A DNA stretch of 64,000 nucleotides, taken from positions 1 through 64,000 of the forward strand of contig JAFAFA010000095.1 of the NCBI GenBank assembly GCA_023423695.1. The letters are read 5' to 3'. This DNA comes from Pseudomonadota bacterium. GTDB taxonomy: Bacteria; Pseudomonadota; Alphaproteobacteria; Azospirillales; Azospirillaceae. Positions 62,037-64,000 of this stretch are shown piece by piece. Every line of letters starts with the position of its first letter. Position 1 is the first letter of the stretch. The position numbers and the translations under genes were made by a program. The notes beneath the pieces are model-generated. The model saw only the letters and a list, made by a program, of their open reading frames with translations. It had not been told where the DNA came from and ran no database searches.

Positions 62037-62624
62037 ATGGCTCTTGCGTTCGAGCGGTTTGCCAAAGAAGCGACAAGCATCAATGAAAGACCACTGTTTT
62101 ACCTATGGGGAGCGCAACTGGGTTTTATCCTTCCGGATATCGTTTTTGTGACCTGCCTCGAGCAATTCCAGCAGGCTCCTTCGAAAGCGAAATCCCAGGT
62201 AATTTATGAGTGGCTTCTTGATCCAGACACCAAGAAGGCGCCTCAATTCAATTGGGGGTCAATGAACTTGCAGTCCGATGGGACGAGCGGATTCAGAAAC
62301 AAGCTCGACTATATCAATGAAGCGTCCAAATATTACATCAGCCGCAAGACCTGGGTGGGCAAGCTCAGGAATGACCGGCAGAGTCAGCTGGGCAACCACC
62401 CATCTCCCAGCATGTACGATCTGATACTGAACTTTGCGCTTATGAACATCGAAACAGACAGCGGCTCCATTCCGTTCAGGACATTCACACCCGATAAGGT
62501 GGATCGCTCGGAAAGCTATGTGATCAAAGGCCTCAAGTCACTGGAATTGCTCGAAAAGGATTTTCGGAAGGCTGGATTCAATACGGCGAAGATGGGCTTC
62601 CGTCTGCCTTTCCGGTTCCGGTGA
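62037..62624 (+). CDS. AT-richer orphan protein of unknown function
   Basis: A 195-residue protein with a composition unlike its neighbours: about half G+C by eye against about two thirds around it, more Lys, Asn, Ser and Ile, and codons such as AAA, AAT and ATT. It starts MALAFERFAKEATSINERPL and has a hydrophobic segment (LFYLWGAQLGFILPDIVFVTCLEQF, about 20-44) that could be buried or membrane-associated. The C-terminus is basic and ends RLPFRFR. No motif or family is recognised. Composition suggests recent acquisition; no integrase or repeats were found beside it. Confidence 0.72.
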   Translation: MALAFERFAKEATSINERPLFYLWGAQLGFILPDIVFVTCLEQFQQAPSKAKSQVIYEWLLDPDTKKAPQFNWGSMNLQSDGTSGFRNKLDYINEASKYYISRKTWVGKLRNDRQSQLGNHPSPSMYDLILNFALMNIETDSGSIPFRTFTPDKVDRSESYVIKGLKSLELLEKDFRKAGFNTAKMGFRLPFRFR

Positions 62625-62905
62625 TCCTTCGTCGTCTATCGACGCCCTTCCCATGCTCGCAAAGTCATGGCGGGCACACCATGTCCGCATGTGCAGCCTG
62701 AATGGGCGTCGGTCCGGCAGAGCCTGCGGCAGCGATCGTGAACCGCCATCCCCGACCCGCCGGCCCCCTGCGTTGGCGGGTCTTTCCATGCATGGGCCTG
62801 CCGTGGCCGAACCGCTTTGGCTTGCAACGCTTCGCCTTTGCCGTCATTTGCTGACATCGGCCGGTTGGGCCGGAGTGCAGCGTGGACAGGCCGGGGGCAA
62901 GGCGC

Positions 62906-64000
62906 ATGAAGGTGATCATCTGTGGGGCGGGGCAGGTCGGGGCCAGCATCGCGCGGCACCTCGCGATGGAAGACAACGACATCACGGTGATCGACACCTC
63001 GACCGAACTGGCGCAGCGGATGGACGAAAGCCACGACGTGCGCGGGATGGTCGGCTTCGCCTCCCACCCGGATGTGCTGGCCCAGGCAGGGGCGCGGGAT
63101 GCCGACATGCTGATCGCCGTCACCCATTCCGACGAAGTCAACATGGTGGCCTGCGAGGTCGCCCATTCGGTGTTCAACATCCCGCTGCGCATCGCCCGCA
63201 TCCGCAAGCAGGCCTATCTGCAGCCGGAATGGTCGGCGATGTTCTCCGCACAGCATCTGGCGATCAGCGTCGTCATCTCGCCGGAGGTGGAGATCGCCCA
63301 CAGCATCGCCCGGCGCCTGCGCTCCCCCGGCGCGTTCGAGATGGTGCCGCTCGCCGACGGCAAGGTGCACCTGATCGGCGTCCACTGCACCAACAGCTCG
63401 CCCCTGCTCAACACGCCGCTGCGCCGCCTGACCGAGATGTTCCCGGACGTGCGCGCCGCCGTGCTGGCGGTCTTCCGCGACGGCGCCGGCTTCGTGCCCA
63501 AGGGGAACGACATGCTGCGGCTGGGCGACGACGTGCATCTGGTGTGCCGCACCGCCGACATCGTCCGCGTCGTCGCGCTGTTCGGCCATGCCGAGGCGCC
63601 GGCCCGCCGTCTGGTCATCGCCGGCGGCGGCAATGTCGGCTTCAACCTGGCGCAGATCGTCGAACGGCACATGCGCGGCATCTCCATCAAGATGATCGAG
63701 GGCAACGCGGCGCGGGCGGAGCTGATCTCGCGCTCGCTGCGCTCCAGCACGGTCGTGCTGAACGGCGACGCGCTGGACCACGAGATCCTGGAGGAGGCGC
63801 AGGTCGGCCGGGCCGAGACCATCGTCGCCGTCACCAACGACGACGAGACCAACGTCTTCACCTCGCTGCTGGCCAAGCGTGCCGGCTGCGGGCGGGCGAT
63901 CACGCTGCTGAACAAGACGTCCTACGCACCGATTGTCGCCGGGCTGGGGATGGACGTGGTGGTCAACCCGGCGGCGGTCACCGTGTCGTCGATCCTGCGC
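62906..64000 (+). CDS. trkA: Trk potassium uptake regulator (3' truncated by window)
   Basis: 365 codons are visible and the frame is open at the right edge. Two TrkA_N (RCK) nucleotide-binding domains are seen: MKVIICGAGQVGASIARHLA at the start and LVIAGGGNVGFNLAQIVE near residue 234, with a TrkA_C domain between (about 140-220). TrkA binds NAD(H) and gates the TrkH/TrkG potassium channel from the cytoplasm. The ATG at 62906 has GGGGGCAAGG upstream. In several Rhodospirillales trkA follows ntrX; here an orphan gene and 281 non-coding bases precede it. Confidence 0.95.
   Translation, partial: MKVIICGAGQVGASIARHLAMEDNDITVIDTSTELAQRMDESHDVRGMVGFASHPDVLAQAGARDADMLIAVTHSDEVNMVACEVAHSVFNIPLRIARIRKQAYLQPEWSAMFSAQHLAISVVISPEVEIAHSIARRLRSPGAFEMVPLADGKVHLIGVHCTNSSPLLNTPLRRLTEMFPDVRAAVLAVFRDGAGFVPKGNDMLRLGDDVHLVCRTADIVRVVALFGHAEAPARRLVIAGGGNVGFNLAQIVERHMRGISIKMIEGNAARAELISRSLRSSTVVLNGDALDHEILEEAQVGRAETIVAVTNDDETNVFTSLLAKRAGCGRAITLLNKTSYAPIVAGLGMDVVVNPAAVTVSSILR

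Noticed and set aside
62636..63781. 381-residue minus-strand frame near the right edge
   Set aside because: The plus strand there encodes TrkA with two clear Rossmann motifs; the minus frame is its shadow.

Overview
The window is about 64 kb of GC-rich DNA (roughly two thirds G+C by eye). It reads as the chromosome or a chromid of an alphaproteobacterium. Many chemoreceptors, hybrid kinases and TRAP transporters, a NorR/Hmp pair and an Entner-Doudoroff-based sugar-acid pathway suggest Azospirillum or a close relative in the Rhodospirillales. That assignment is inference; no rRNA or other marker is present. About 47 protein genes are supported. I see no tRNA, rRNA, insertion sequence, prophage or CRISPR array.

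Layout. 1-8000: tail of a membrane protein, a LivJ-type binding protein, two small orphan genes, an MBL-fold hydrolase, an OmpA-family porin, a LuxR-type response regulator, a secreted-type orphan protein, then eda and a HexR/RpiR regulator. 8001-15000: a FAH-family hydrolase divergent from hexR-eda across a perfect HexR-type palindrome, a chemoreceptor, and the divergent pair hmp/norR, with a sigma-54 promoter for hmp and two candidate NorR sites. 14900-20400: an orphan TRAP permease pair (DctQM) behind a 7TM sensor kinase, divergent from a sigma-54 activator with a PAS domain. 20400-28200: a sugar-acid operon (uxuB, zinc dehydrogenase, dctP, dctQ, dctM, uxuA) behind a GntR/FCD regulator. One 16-bp motif recurs, 15 of 16 identical, upstream of both transcription units. 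28500-34550: PEP carboxylase, a small Gln-rich protein and a second chemoreceptor.

34800-45200 is the signalling core. A FIST-domain protein, a large hybrid kinase and an HD-GYP phosphodiesterase form one tight operon, the arrangement of nitric-oxide-sensing NosP/NahK systems. A DUF2076 gene follows on the other strand. Then comes a second operon of a CheC-like phosphatase, a HisKA_2 PAS kinase and a single-domain receiver. 45200-54000 carries an ABC exporter, a YgiQ radical-SAM protein, an MFS drug exporter, a ferric-reductase-like flavocytochrome, a TMEM175-like channel and a YoaK-family protein. 54200-58300 is pstSCAB with a Pho-box-like site but no phoU or phoB after pstB. 58300-64000 has a third chemoreceptor, a glutathione S-transferase, an AT-richer orphan gene and the start of trkA, cut by the window edge.

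How the parts fit. The uxu operon would bring in a sugar acid by TRAP transport, oxidise and reduce it to D-mannonate, and dehydrate that to 2-keto-3-deoxygluconate. After phosphorylation by a KDG kinase not seen here, Eda would split it to pyruvate and glyceraldehyde-3-phosphate, and PEP carboxylase could refill oxaloacetate. Nitric oxide appears twice: detoxification (hmp under NorR) and, by inference, signalling to cyclic-di-GMP turnover (FIST/hybrid kinase/HD-GYP).
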